The notes beneath the pieces are model-generated. The model made no database searches, was not told the DNA's origin, and saw only the letters and a list, made by a program, of their open reading frames with translations. From NCBI GenBank assembly GCA_964019335.1, contig OZ025663.1:651726-715725 (forward strand): a stretch of 64,000 nt of DNA. The letters run 5' to 3'. Shown one piece after another: positions 22,390 through 32,291 of this stretch (positions within the stretch are counted from its first letter, which is position 1; every line of letters starts with the position of its first letter). Made by a program: the position numbers and the translations under genes. The DNA is from Diplonema japonicum (lineage: Eukaryota; Euglenozoa; Diplonemea; Diplonemida; Diplonemidae).

Positions 22390-22986
22390 ATGACATTCGT
22401 GCTTCCTAGAGCCGATGAGCGAGAGCAGTCCTTCCACCCAGATCTGGTAGTGGTGGATGATGATGAGGATTTACCTCCGCCGCCAGTGAGAGTGGGGGAG
22501 TGCGCAGAGATCAGAGCAAAAAAGGCGGAGCAGAGGGTGAGGGAGTTGGAAGATGAGTTGAGAAGGGTTGTTGTGCCTCCTGTACCGCCTGTGAAGAGGC
22601 AGCGTAGCATCCCTGCACCGGTGGATCTGCAGCAGCAGCTTCAAGTTGAGAAGGAAGCGCACGATGCGCTACGTGGGCGGTTCGCGTACCTTGTTTCTGA
22701 TACACAAGCAAAGCTTCAGATGATAAAGAAGGAGTTCGACCAGAAGGAACAAGAGAACCAACACCTTCGCAGGCTTATTCAGGAACTGCAGCAGGACGCT
22801 CAGCAGCGGAAACGGCTGCGAACATCTTCCTCCTCCGCCAACTCAACCCCTTCTACACCCGCAGCGTCGACGACACCAAAGCGGCGTGTAGGTAGCCGCA
22901 CGCGAAGGGTATCTGCTGCATCGGCACCCACACCTGGCTTTGGGTTCTCAGACATACCAGGGTGGCACAGAGGGCAGGAGATGTAA
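22390..22986 (+). CDS. hypothetical coiled-coil protein with Ser/Thr/Arg-rich tail
   Basis: 198 residues. An acidic start with a D-D-D-E-D patch and P-P-P-P, a helix from about residue 40 to 60, a second coiled coil from about 80 to 140 rich in Q/E/K, then a basic Ser/Thr/Pro tail with several R-R and K-R pairs that could be phosphorylated or nuclear. No domain recognised. TAG ends 7 nt before ATG. Small, single exon, good codon structure. Confidence 0.65.
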   Translation: MTFVLPRADEREQSFHPDLVVVDDDEDLPPPPVRVGECAEIRAKKAEQRVRELEDELRRVVVPPVPPVKRQRSIPAPVDLQQQLQVEKEAHDALRGRFAYLVSDTQAKLQMIKKEFDQKEQENQHLRRLIQELQQDAQQRKRLRTSSSSANSTPSTPAASTTPKRRVGSRTRRVSAASAPTPGFGFSDIPGWHRGQEM

Positions 22987-23146
22987 TTACTATTCCGTGA
23001 ACAAAGCCCCCTTTTAAACCCCCTTTTTTTTTTGTAATAGAATTAGAACTTTTGATAAATGACGAATGTTGCACCTCTTTTTCTTCTCTTCGTATTCCCT
23101 CCCTCTCCCCCTTCCCCTTCATGAGCGGTTTACTCCAGGAACTGGG

Positions 23147-23873
23147 ATGAGTGACGAAACCGAGGAGCTTCTAGCACTAACATGCAAGAAGAACATATCG
23201 CTGAAATGTGAGCTGCAGGAAGCACAGGCGACAAAGGAAGCCTACGTGATTAAGCTCAAGGAGAAGACGAGGGTAGCAAAGGAGTATGAACGGGGGAACA
23301 AGGAGATGAGGGGGAAGGTGGCGGAGCTTGAGGCGGAGCTGGGAAAGGCAGAAAGCATGAACAGCAAGCTGGAGGATAAGATACAAGAGTTTCTGAGAGA
23401 GAAGGAATTCAATGCGGTGGAAGAGGTGGCGGAGGCGCAGGACATCATAGAGGAGATGAAACGGCAGGAGGAGCGATACAAGGTGAGGCTGCAGCAGTTG
23501 GAGGCGAAGGACGAAGAAATCCGACAGCTAAAGGAGATCATCACCAACATGCAAGCGCGGAGCCCTTCAAGGGAGCTGCCCACTGACGAGAGGGTCACGA
23601 TGCTCGAGGGAGAGAACGCTCGCCTCGTTGCACTCGTGATGGAAATGAAGAAAACAGAAGCAGAGAACATGAACCAGCAAACAGAACACGAGAAGAAGAT
23701 GAAAACACTCAACCTTCCCACTGCCACGTCACCACCCCCACCGCTTCCGTTGTTCACCCCACGAGGTCATAAGCCCTCTCCAAGCTTGGAGGTACGAAAA
23801 ACACAAAACGAAACCACCAGCCACACAGGATCGCTTCAAGAAGTTCGTGAAAAAGAAGAAGGCTGGGGAATAA
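23147..23873 (+). CDS. hypothetical coiled-coil protein with Lys-rich C-terminus
   Basis: Exons 23147-23791 and 23829-23873 with a 37-nt intron (donor GTACG, acceptor CACAG, phase 0); 229 residues. Residues 5-190 are continuous coiled coil; then a Pro-rich segment (P-P-P-P-L-P-L) and, after splicing, a short tail D-R-F-K-K-F-V-K-K-K-K-A-G-E. Unspliced, the frame would give a 35-residue unrelated tail. CTCCAG ends 8 nt before ATG. Function unknown; such proteins are common in cytoskeletal structures. Confidence 0.7.
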
Positions 23874-24429
23874 GGGTTTTTTTATTAATAAACTAAATAA
23901 ATAAAAGAAGACTGAGAAGAGAAGAAAAAAAAAAAGACTTTCTTAACCCTTAGAAAACTGGAGGAGGGAAAAAAAAAACCTGAAAGGTTTTACTGAATTG
24001 AGATCAAGACCTCGATCATGCAACCACAGGAAAGCACTGTATGTAGTTGCTCGGAATGCATAAAGAGGGGAAAGGAAGAAAGAGTTTCTTTGTCTACAAA
24101 CAGGCCCCTGGAGAGAAAGAGAGAGAGCAACTGTGTTCTATAAGATATTTAAAATGGAATGTAAAGACACCCAGTTGGGTTGAAGACCGAAGTTAGTGTT
24201 ACAGAGCACCGAGTTTATCCAAAGTGCCCATACAAAGGTTTTTAGTTGCTGGTAGGCCAGATCCGTCTTCTAAGGGTTAAAATAATTTCTTTTTTTTCTT
24301 TTTCTTTTTCTTTTTCACTCTCACTCACCCGGCCTTCCCACCACTTCTTAATTGAATGATCGAAGGCAGTACGACTTTTTCGTATTTCATTATGGCTTCT
24401 GGAGACCTCACCGCATCACAAGTGCCACA
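23874..24429. other. spacer occupied by a miniature transposon
   Basis: Most of this 556-nt gap is the MITE-like element at 23943-24280. The rest is A- or T-rich tract and a pyrimidine tract (24288-24320) preceding the kinase gene. No coding gene. Confidence 0.6.
23943..24280. mobile_element. piggyBac-like MITE with TTAA target duplication
   Basis: A 330-bp element (23947-24276) is bounded by TTAA on both sides (23943-23946, 24277-24280). Its ends are inverted repeats beginning CCCTTAGAA, perfect over 9 bp and then about 13 of 15 with two mismatches; counting TTAA, the perfect match is 13 bp. TTAA duplication plus CCC-starting termini is the hallmark of piggyBac-superfamily elements. No transposase frame is inside, so it would be a non-autonomous (MITE) copy. 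It lies 150 bp before the kinase start. Alternative: a long-stem RNA, less likely because of the precise TTAA. Confidence 0.65.
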
Positions 24430-27111
24430 ATGGCAGTAGCGATGGATAAGGCGATGCTCATTGCCCCGCTGGTGCTGAGTGTGACGTTCTCGGGGTGTGC
24501 CGTTGTTAGCTTAGTTAAAGGTTGTATTTCAGAGGTGATAGCAGAAGGAGTGCTTGCCGTGTGGTGCATTGTGGGGGTCATGGGCCCATGGTTAAAACTA
24601 CCGATGCTGGTGTGGTTCGCAGGGTGTTGGGTGCAGCTTGCGATACTCGATGTGCTCCACGAGGGTGTCCACAACCTGTGGCTCGTGAGCAGCTCCCTGT
24701 CCTTCCTCTTCCTTCAGATTACTACCAACCGGTATGCACGTATCGCCAGCTTGTTCTTTATCACGCTGCACACGTTGCTGCTCACTTTCTCACAATTTGA
24801 CGACATCACCCCCACCACCTCCCGTGCCCCTTCCTTCCGGTGGGCTGTTGCTTGGACTGTCTTCTCGACGAGGTTGTGCTCTCTCTCTATCACTATGGTG
24901 GCTGGACTTGCCTTTTCCCACAGGCTCACGAGCCTCGAAACAGAGGTTAGTGAGAGCATTGTGGCGTGCCGGAACCTTGCAAAGGAGCTAGGGCAGACCC
25001 CCGTAGCTTCCCTGCAGAAAGAGCTACTGTTATACGAGCACCTCACCATAATGGAGCCCCTCTGGTCTGTTACCGTTATCTTTGAAATGCTCACCAGATA
25101 CCTCCCAGACGGCTTTGATATCTTTTCATTAGCAAATGATGCCATAAGCACTTTATCTTCGAATTGGTCGATCCCACCAGTCTCCCCAGCCACTGGGATA
25201 CCTTCGAGACTGCGGTCTGTAGCGTTCACGTATGGGAGATCTCGGGGCGAAGAGACATTGTCAGATGGGACGATAGGCAGCAAGGAGAGCTTTAACAGCT
25301 TCCCGCGTGATGCGCCGAGAAAAGAGAGCTTCCATGGCAGATCGACAACGCTGATGCTATTTGACGCGCTGGCCGATCCAGCAACGAATGAAATGTACAA
25401 CCGTGTGAACATAGTAGTACAGAGAGTGAAGGATTGGGGTGGGGTAGTGATTGAGGTACGTTGCGATCAGGTGCTGGCTGGGTGGAACGTTTGGAGAGCA
25501 GAGCCGAAGCACGTAGACAAGGCTCTGGGGTGCATGATAAGCATCTGCAACGATATATGCGCCGCCCCCGAGTGGTGGTCTCTGTCCGCTGACACAGGCA
25601 CTGTCTCAACAAGACGAATCGGCGCAAGTGGTGTTTATGCACCTGTTTTAATCGGACGCCCTTTGAGACAGATACGCGTGCTTCCTGCGCTTGCTGAAGT
25701 TCTTCAGATGCGCACACTTGTAACGGAATCGTCGCAGCAATATGCTGAACACATGCTGCGGCTGATAGACGTAATACCGGAAGAGGGCGGAACCTGTGAC
25801 AATACTATTAGGATTTTTACTATTGCCTTTGCTGATGATTCAAAAGAAAGCATCGAGGAATATAACAAGGGTTTCTCTCTGTTCATACTAAAGAGGTTCG
25901 ACGAGGCATACAAGAAGCTACAGGACTGTCTAAGTGAGGACCCCACAGATTATTTTGCAAAAAGGGGGATGCATTTTGCAGATGTATCGCGAACTTACGT
26001 GGAGGAATTGGGACCGCCCCCGCCTTGGCCCGTGACATATACCCGAATATTTTCGGGGTGGAAGAACTACGAAACGGAGATTACAGAACTACAGGGTATT
26101 GAAATAAGGAGCTCTCTGAACTCAAGCCCCTTGAGAACCCCGTTACGTGAAGCCGAGCGGAGTTTTCGGAGGATTAAAAAAAGTTTGGAGGACGCAATAG
26201 AAACGCAGAACTCGGACAAGAGCAGCTACGATTCTGAAAGCTCAGCGGAGCGCTTACCAGCAGAGCTTGTGGAGGAGACCACCAACGAGGTGATATGGCG
26301 GTCGGAAAAGAAGCTCGGCAAAGGCGCGTACGGTGTGGTGTGGCAGGGCATGGGGCTTGACGGCTCCCTCATCGCCATGAAAGCGCTGAAGATACCGTCG
26401 CGGACGGTTCGGAAAGGAATGGCATCCCCGACGGGCGGGGCAACAACAGGGAAGAGCTTGCTCGACGAACTTTATGTGCTGAGCACCTTGAAACATGCAT
26501 ACATCGTCAGTTACAAGGGCTGCTGCTTGACATCTAGTTATGTAGTGCTGTGCATGGAATGTGTGATGGGGGGCTCGTTGGAAGGCATACTGACCCTGTT
26601 TGGGTCGATCCCGTTAGTGACGCTGAAGAGGTACGCACGGTGCATGGTGTCGGGACTTGCTTACCTACATCGAAACAATGTGACACATTGCGACTTGAAA
26701 CCTTCAAACATCCTGCTGGCAGGTGACGGGACCTGCAAGCTTACTGACTTTGGGACAGTTGTGATCACTACGAAGCACTGTGGTGACGGCCCCTCTAACC
26801 CGCTGGGGACTCCCCTCTACATGGCACCGGAGGCTTCTAATGGAAGTCCAACCCAGCAATCAGACATATGGTCGCTGGGTATAACAGTTCTGCAGATGCT
26901 TACAGGCGAGCCCCCGTATTCAATAGAGCAGCGTTCAATCCCCGTTATATCCTTCCTTCGACGCCTCGCCAACGACCCCACCTTCGGTCCAGAGGTGCCT
27001 GAGATAGAAGACGAGACCTTCAACGACTTCTTGTTACCATGCTTAAAGCGCAACCAAGAAGAGCGTGGCTGTTCTTCTGACCTGGCGAACCACCCTTTTC
27101 TGTTGTCGTGA
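24430..27111 (+). CDS. membrane protein: TM segments + cyclase-like domain + STE-type protein kinase
   Basis: 893 residues, one exon. About five to six hydrophobic helices (residues 8-170) are followed by a class III nucleotide-cyclase-like region (about 305-450: L-F-D-A-L-A-D, then V-R-C-D-Q-V-L-A-G-W-N, then G-x-x-x-A-P-V-L-I-G-R-P), a single TPR-like helix pair (about 475-510) and a kinase domain (about 621-893). The kinase shows G-K-G-A-Y-G, catalytic Lys in I-A-M-K, H-C-D-L-K-P-S-N, D-F-G and A-P-E, most like MAP3K/STE11. HRD reads HCD, so it is a non-RD kinase, probably not controlled by activation-loop phosphorylation in the usual way. The cyclase part keeps two Asp but loses the G-D; activity uncertain. 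Similar cyclase-kinase fusions are known from kinetoplastids. The ATG at 24430 starts the first membrane helix. Confidence 0.88.
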   Translation: MAVAMDKAMLIAPLVLSVTFSGCAVVSLVKGCISEVIAEGVLAVWCIVGVMGPWLKLPMLVWFAGCWVQLAILDVLHEGVHNLWLVSSSLSFLFLQITTNRYARIASLFFITLHTLLLTFSQFDDITPTTSRAPSFRWAVAWTVFSTRLCSLSITMVAGLAFSHRLTSLETEVSESIVACRNLAKELGQTPVASLQKELLLYEHLTIMEPLWSVTVIFEMLTRYLPDGFDIFSLANDAISTLSSNWSIPPVSPATGIPSRLRSVAFTYGRSRGEETLSDGTIGSKESFNSFPRDAPRKESFHGRSTTLMLFDALADPATNEMYNRVNIVVQRVKDWGGVVIEVRCDQVLAGWNVWRAEPKHVDKALGCMISICNDICAAPEWWSLSADTGTVSTRRIGASGVYAPVLIGRPLRQIRVLPALAEVLQMRTLVTESSQQYAEHMLRLIDVIPEEGGTCDNTIRIFTIAFADDSKESIEEYNKGFSLFILKRFDEAYKKLQDCLSEDPTDYFAKRGMHFADVSRTYVEELGPPPPWPVTYTRIFSGWKNYETEITELQGIEIRSSLNSSPLRTPLREAERSFRRIKKSLEDAIETQNSDKSSYDSESSAERLPAELVEETTNEVIWRSEKKLGKGAYGVVWQGMGLDGSLIAMKALKIPSRTVRKGMASPTGGATTGKSLLDELYVLSTLKHAYIVSYKGCCLTSSYVVLCMECVMGGSLEGILTLFGSIPLVTLKRYARCMVSGLAYLHRNNVTHCDLKPSNILLAGDGTCKLTDFGTVVITTKHCGDGPSNPLGTPLYMAPEASNGSPTQQSDIWSLGITVLQMLTGEPPYSIEQRSIPVISFLRRLANDPTFGPEVPEIEDETFNDFLLPCLKRNQEERGCSSDLANHPFLLS

Positions 27112-27959
27112 GATTTTGACTTTCACACGAAGTGGCTCTACCCTACCACGTGGGTCCTAAAGGCTTTTGGCGTAAAAGAAAACGCAGACATATTCTAACG
27201 CGGCAAAGCACAAGACCGTCCTGTTGAGCTTGAACAGTGTCCGAGATCCCCCCGGGCTATGTTGGCAAGAACGGGGAAACGTCTCCGTTGCCGTAGCTGT
27301 TTCCTTATTTTGTGGTGGGGATAACACAGAAATATGGAGATATGAAGATCAGATGTTTTGTTCGCTGTTGGTCATCACCGGTAGCGCCCGAGTGGAAGAA
27401 GGTATCGCAGAAAAAGAGCTCAGGGTGACGAACAGGCAGCAAACTGCACGGCTCAGAATCTTGGTTACCAGGGGCGCCCTGTCTGGGGTTGAATTGCACA
27501 CCGCACACATTAAGGAGGGTATCTATGTTGCCAATGTTTGAGGGAAGCCGTAAGGCTCCAATCTGCAGGGGGTGTGCCACCCTCGGGACAGCTCCCCCAA
27601 GCCGAAAATGCCGGCTGGAGAATAGCCGGGCTTTTTCGGTTCCGGGAGTTTGTCTCTCCGGAATTTTTTGCTTTACAGTAGTCTCTCTCTTTTTTTTGTG
27701 CTGAGACGTGTCCAGGACCTGTACCACGCTGATGGCAGAAGGACGGCGTTCCCAGCAGCGCGAGTGGATCGCGTCAACTCCCTGCGCTGTATGGGAGGAC
27801 CGACCACACACGGGTATGACAGGAGGCCAGTACTCCCGGAGCGAACCATGAGCAGCATCGAAGGCTTGCGTGACACGTACCTGTCGCAGACCCCGACAAG
27901 GCTGCCCCGCAGTTTTACCACCGCAGTAGGAACCCGCCAGAGCCCCCAGAACGGGGACT

Positions 27960-28014
27960 AAGTACAGCGCGGCCGGTGAGCGCAAAAACGCATACCTTAA
28001 AAGAATAGTTTTTT
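27960..28014. repeat. 55-bp dispersed repeat, copy 2
   Basis: Identical to 13221-13275. In this copy the + strand T run is 16 long. Upstream sequence shares nothing with copy 1, so only this block moved or is conserved. Directly followed by a hairpin-forming segment. Confidence 0.6.
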
Positions 28015-28026
28015 TTTTTTTTTTCA

Positions 28027-28081
28027 GATTCTTAGGGAAACGTTCTCAGAGGGATCCCTCCCGAAACGAAAACTAAGAATC
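28027..28081. ncRNA. candidate structured RNA hairpin
   Basis: A perfect 9-bp stem (GATTCTTAG at 28027-28035 with CTAAGAATC at 28073-28081) encloses a second stem CGTT/AACG and, at its centre, the 12-bp palindrome GAGGGATCCCTC (28049-28060). The structure reads equally on either strand. It follows repeat copy 2 and its T16. Could be an snoRNA-type hairpin or a cruciform-forming DNA site; no family recognised. Confidence 0.35.
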
Positions 28082-28729
28082 CGAAAAGTCCTAAGTTCCC
28101 AACTCCATTCCAGTTTCAGCTTTTTTTGCCTATCCTGACGGGCAAGGTTCTCTGGTGCTCGCAGGGCCTAAATGGGCCGAAAGAAAATAGTGAGAACAAT
28201 TTACCACGCTGGTAAGGTTTAGCCCCCATTTACACCTGTCTTTAAATATAGACAACTCAGACACACGAAACATGAAGCGTGATGACTTTATCTTGCGCCT
28301 TCCGGCGTTATGTTACTTCTTGCCTGCAGTTAGCTTTTTTTTCTTTTTTCTGCATGCTTAACGAAAAACAAAAAAAGAAGATTGCACGCTTAACGCCACC
28401 TAGTGTTGCAATCAAAGCCCCATTTTTTTTCTTGAGTTTTGTTACAAATATTTATCTTTCATTTTATAACTATGTGCAACTTGCGCCGAGCAAAAGATTC
28501 GCAGCTTTTTAAAACCTTTTTTGCTCGTGCGAACAAAGACATATAGTCATAAAGGCTTTTTCTTCTTTTTTGTGTTATCATTTTGAAACCTCTTTTCGGA
28601 GGCAGAGAAGGTTCAATGGTTTCTAAGGCGACGCAAGTTAGAGTGAGCCATGTCTGAACAGACTGTAGTCCAGTACTTTTCATTTTCCCCCTCTTCTATT
28701 GCTCTGCATCGCATCGCATCACAGGCGCC

Positions 28730-30062
28730 ATGGCTGCAGGGTATGACAGCTTCGTGACTCGTGCTGAGTTTGAGTCGATGCGGCATGACCCACAGACCCT
28801 CCTCGACAGGGCTACGCAGTATCTGAACTATTTAGACCAGCAGCAGCAAGCTCTTGAAGAAGAGAATAAGCAACAGCAGGCCCTTAAATCGGAGAGCAAC
28901 AAGATAAACTTCACCCCCGATCAGCACTCCAGCCTCATCGAGCACAGTGCCGAGTTGGAGCTTGACCACAGGGATCTCTCACAGAAGTACGTGGACCTGG
29001 AGCACATCAACAACACGATACAAGGCGTGGTGGATGCACTAAGGGCCGACAAGCAGAGACTGCTGGATGAGCTTGCGGTGCTTAAGGAAGAACAAGGTAA
29101 GCAGGTCGCCGCGCACACAAGGGTCCTGGCAACGGCAAGCGAGCTGCAGGAGCAACGAGAAGACAAAGAGCACCGTCTGCAGTCTCATAATGACGAGATC
29201 AACAACAAGATCTCAGAACTGCAGGACTACAGCGACAGGGCCATCGACGGGACCAAGAGAGTCATCGATCTCCAGGACCATACCGAGAAGGTCGGCTCTG
29301 GCAGGTTAGCTTTAGAGTCAGAAACAACAGCACTAGAACAAAGCACTCAACAGCAAGAGCGAACACTTGCCTACCTGCAACAGGAGCTCATGTTCCTCGA
29401 CAACGAGATTAAAAAGAAGGCTGATGAGACTGTGACTCTCAAGAAGCAGATGTCCAGCACCATCCTCGAGCTTCAGCTGCAAGTGACTAAAGCGGAGGAA
29501 GAGATGGCGCGTATTCGAACCACCGTTGCGAACGAAAAGGACTTGACAGGCAGACAGAACGTGTGGCTGGCGAAGGATCTGCAGGCTAAAAACCAAGAAT
29601 TGCTGCTTTCGAGGCAGCAGATGACACACGAGAACTCGGATCTGAAGAACGAATTGGTATGTACACACGTGCTATTTATTATGTTCACTCCACAGTGCCT
29701 GTTGCGCGAGAAGGCGGCAAGGATGAAGTCCAATGTTTATGTAATTGAAAGGAGGAACGAGCTTCTTCACGATGACTTGCAGAGGCTTGAAGCACAAGAC
29801 GCTTTCATGAAGGTATGTCACTACACTAGACCATACTCGTGCACAGGAGTCGTACCTGCAGCGAAAAGACGACGCGTTCAGGGAGATGAACGAACAAGCT
29901 GCCGTTGTCGCCAAGATAACAATGGAGCTGCAGACGTCGAGAGAAGACCTCTTCATGTTGAAGACGAAGTTGTGCAGAAACTGCAAGGAGGCCATATTAG
30001 GCGACGAAAACGTTGTACCCCCGCAGGTCGAGAACCCACCTTCCGTCTCGGTCGTTCCCTAA
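28730..30062 (+). CDS. coiled-coil protein with C-terminal CxxC
   Basis: Exons 28730-29656, 29696-29812 and 29847-30062; introns 39 nt (stopless, frame-keeping) and 34 nt; 419 residues. Splicing both removes hydrophobic and basic stretches that interrupt the heptads and yields uninterrupted coiled coil from about residue 30 to 370, ending with L-C-R-N-C-K-E-A-I and a short Pro/Val tail. TCACAG ends 5 nt before ATG. The unspliced frame runs to 30097 with an Arg-rich tail, which is an artefact. Overall look is that of axonemal or basal-body coiled-coil proteins, but no family is recognised. Confidence 0.75.
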
Positions 30063-30136
30063 CTAGATTAGACTATAGAAGTTATTGTTTATTATAAACC
30101 CACATTTTTTTTCCCAGACTAATTTCACACAGGACA

Positions 30137-32291
30137 ATGGCAGCTGAGGCAGCAAGATGGGTGGGCGGTGCGGTGCTCTCTGCCACTACAGCGACAATAG
30201 ACTCCTTCGACATGACAAGCGGGGCGAATGATATTATCGTAGTTCGGCACGAGAACGGGGACCTGCAGAGCAGTCCTTTCAATGTGAGGTTCGGGAAAGC
30301 GAAGGTGATACGAAGGAGCGACAAGTACGTTTATGTCAACGTGAACGGGAAAAGGGCAGCGGGTGTGGTTCTAAAGCTGGGGCCCAGTGGCGAGGCGTTC
30401 TGGGTGACATCAGGGACCCGAGGGGTTCCTGTGGAAGCAAGGTGCTCGCCAATCACTTCGCCTTTACTATCACCACGTGACGACGTAAGCAATAGTGCTA
30501 GCAAAGACGGCGAGTCACCTACGAGCACCGGGGAAGTCCCTACAGGTCCTGTGGAGTCTTTAGACATTGGGATGGGTGTTAGCACTGAGGTTGCCGCTGA
30601 GACAGCTGAGAAGAAGAAGAAAAAGAAGAAGCGCCAGGTGGACCCCAACGCAGACCTGACGGAGGACCAGCTCATGGAGGATGACAGCGACAGCGACGAG
30701 ATGATGAGCGACGACGAGGCAGACGCCCTCCTCGCAGACCAGTCGCAGATGATGAAACAACTGAATGAACGTCTTAACCACCTTAAAGTTGGAAGTGAAG
30801 AGAAATCTGCCTCAGTCGATGTGGATGTAGACCCCGAGACGCAGCTAAGGCTCGCCCGGTCTGCGGAGGGTGACTCTGCGATGGAAGAGAACATGGCGAA
30901 GATGCGACAAGAACAAGATCAGCAAACCGAGCCTCCTGTACACCTGGGACTTTGGAAGAGGGTGAAAGACAACGAAACGAATGAATATGTATACTGGAAC
31001 GTGAGGACCTTCGAGTTCACGAAAGAGGAACCCGACGAGTGGGAGGAAGGGAGTCTGGACGGCGGGCCACACTTGTCCAGCGACGAGGATGAGGAAGGGA
31101 ACCTCGACGATGACGAAGAGAACATCTGCGTTAAAACCCTGTACCCCACCAAGACGCAGCTGGAAAAGCTAGGCTTGCAAGATGGTGAAAACGAAATCAC
31201 ATTCACCGTGCAGACGACACTGCGAGGGCTCCAGTCCGTGACATGCTATGCTTACCTGTGGGAGTCTAACACGCAGCTGGTGGTGAGCGACGTGGACGGC
31301 ACCATCACCAGGTCTGACATATTGGGGCATCTTCTGCCAAAGGTGGGGAAGGACTGGACTCACAAGGGCATCTGTTCCCTGTACCAGAGGATGGTAGACA
31401 ATGGGTATGACACGTAGACACAATCCACCAAACAGGTACAAGCTCATTTACTTGTCTTCGAGAAGCATCTCTCAGATAAATGGAACAAGAGACTACCTGT
31501 TCGGCATTCAGCAAGATGACAAGAGGCTGCCAAGGGCGCCGTTGCTGGTGGCACCGGATCGGATTTTTGCGGCGTTCACGAGGGAGGTAGTGAAGAGGAC
31601 GCCGCATGAGTTCAAATGTAGGATGTTGCACACAGTGAAGATGGCGTACCCGAAGGACTGCGAACCGTTTTACGCAGGGTTCGGGAACAGGGTGAATGAT
31701 GCGTGGGCGTACTCGTCGGTTGGAATCAGGCCGCACAAGGTCTTCCTCATTGACCCGCAGAGCAATATTCACGTTTTCGATAACAGAGTGAAGCTAAGGA
31801 CGTATGGGAGCCTTGACGAGCTGTGTGACAACGCCTTCCCGCCCTTGAAGGAGAAGAAGAAGGTGGTGCCTGCAGAGTACAACAGTTTCAATTTCTGGTG
31901 TCTTAGCCCCTCGCTTGGTGTGGATGAGGATGCAGACCCCAACGATCTCGACATGACCAACACTGGGTTTATTTCAAGAGACATAGAAAACCCAAGCACT
32001 TCTGAGTCACCTGCCCCTGGTGCAAAGCCCCCTGGGCTCGCAGCAGCATGGGGGTCGCCTCCTACTGTGCCTGCTCTTCCCTCGGATATGCTTGAGAAGG
32101 CTCTTACTTCGCCCCCTCGGTCTCCGATTGTAGAGTCAAGCACCCCACCAACTAAGCACGACCCTATTCCTTCCCCTTCCCCACCCCCTTCCACCAGTTG
32201 GGGGCTCTCGTCCATCTTCGGGAGATCAAAGTCCCCTCCTCCTCCTTCTGATGGTGAGACCCAGGAGCAGCAACCGCAGAAGCCAGAATAG
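30137..32291 (+). CDS. PAH1: lipin / phosphatidate phosphatase
   Basis: Exons 30137-31404 and 31436-32291, 31-nt intron, 707 residues. The Mg2+-dependent enzyme turns phosphatidic acid into diacylglycerol at the ER/nuclear membrane. The N-LIP domain spans about residues 1-100; a Lys-rich patch (about 155-162) and a highly acidic middle follow; the C-LIP/HAD domain carries the catalytic D385-V-D-G-T, G-H-L-L-P, then after the splice Y-K-L-I-Y-L-S-S-R, G-P/A-P-L-L-V-A-P and F-Y-A-G-F-G-N-R-V-N-D. The tail (about 570-707) is Pro/Ser-rich, expected to be phosphorylated. The splice joins N-G and Y-K exactly as in other lipins. CACACAG ends 4 nt before ATG; only 74 nt separate it from the preceding gene. 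Confidence 0.95.

Larger units (their letters stand above)
27112..28729. other. 1.6-kb unassigned region: repeat copy, hairpins, short frames
   Basis: No gene can be firmly called. From 27200 to 27960 the DNA is GC-balanced and unlike the usual spacer, with several overlapping short frames on both strands. One possible small start (ATG 27732, GTCCAG 15 nt before) reads 39 codons and contains a 34-nt intron-like GTATG...ACAG segment. Copy 2 of the 55-bp repeat (27960-28014), T16, and a strong hairpin (28027-28081) follow. The last 450 nt is A/T-rich. A cluster of structured small RNAs is an alternative to coding. Confidence 0.5.

Noticed and set aside
27305-27985. 226-codon open frame on the minus strand
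   Set aside because: It needs a TTG start, has no domain, opposes all other genes, and part of it is the 55-bp repeat. GC-balanced DNA with few stops explains it.
28261-28330. Perfect C box (GTGATGA) as a snoRNA
   Set aside because: No D box or terminal stem at a suitable distance.
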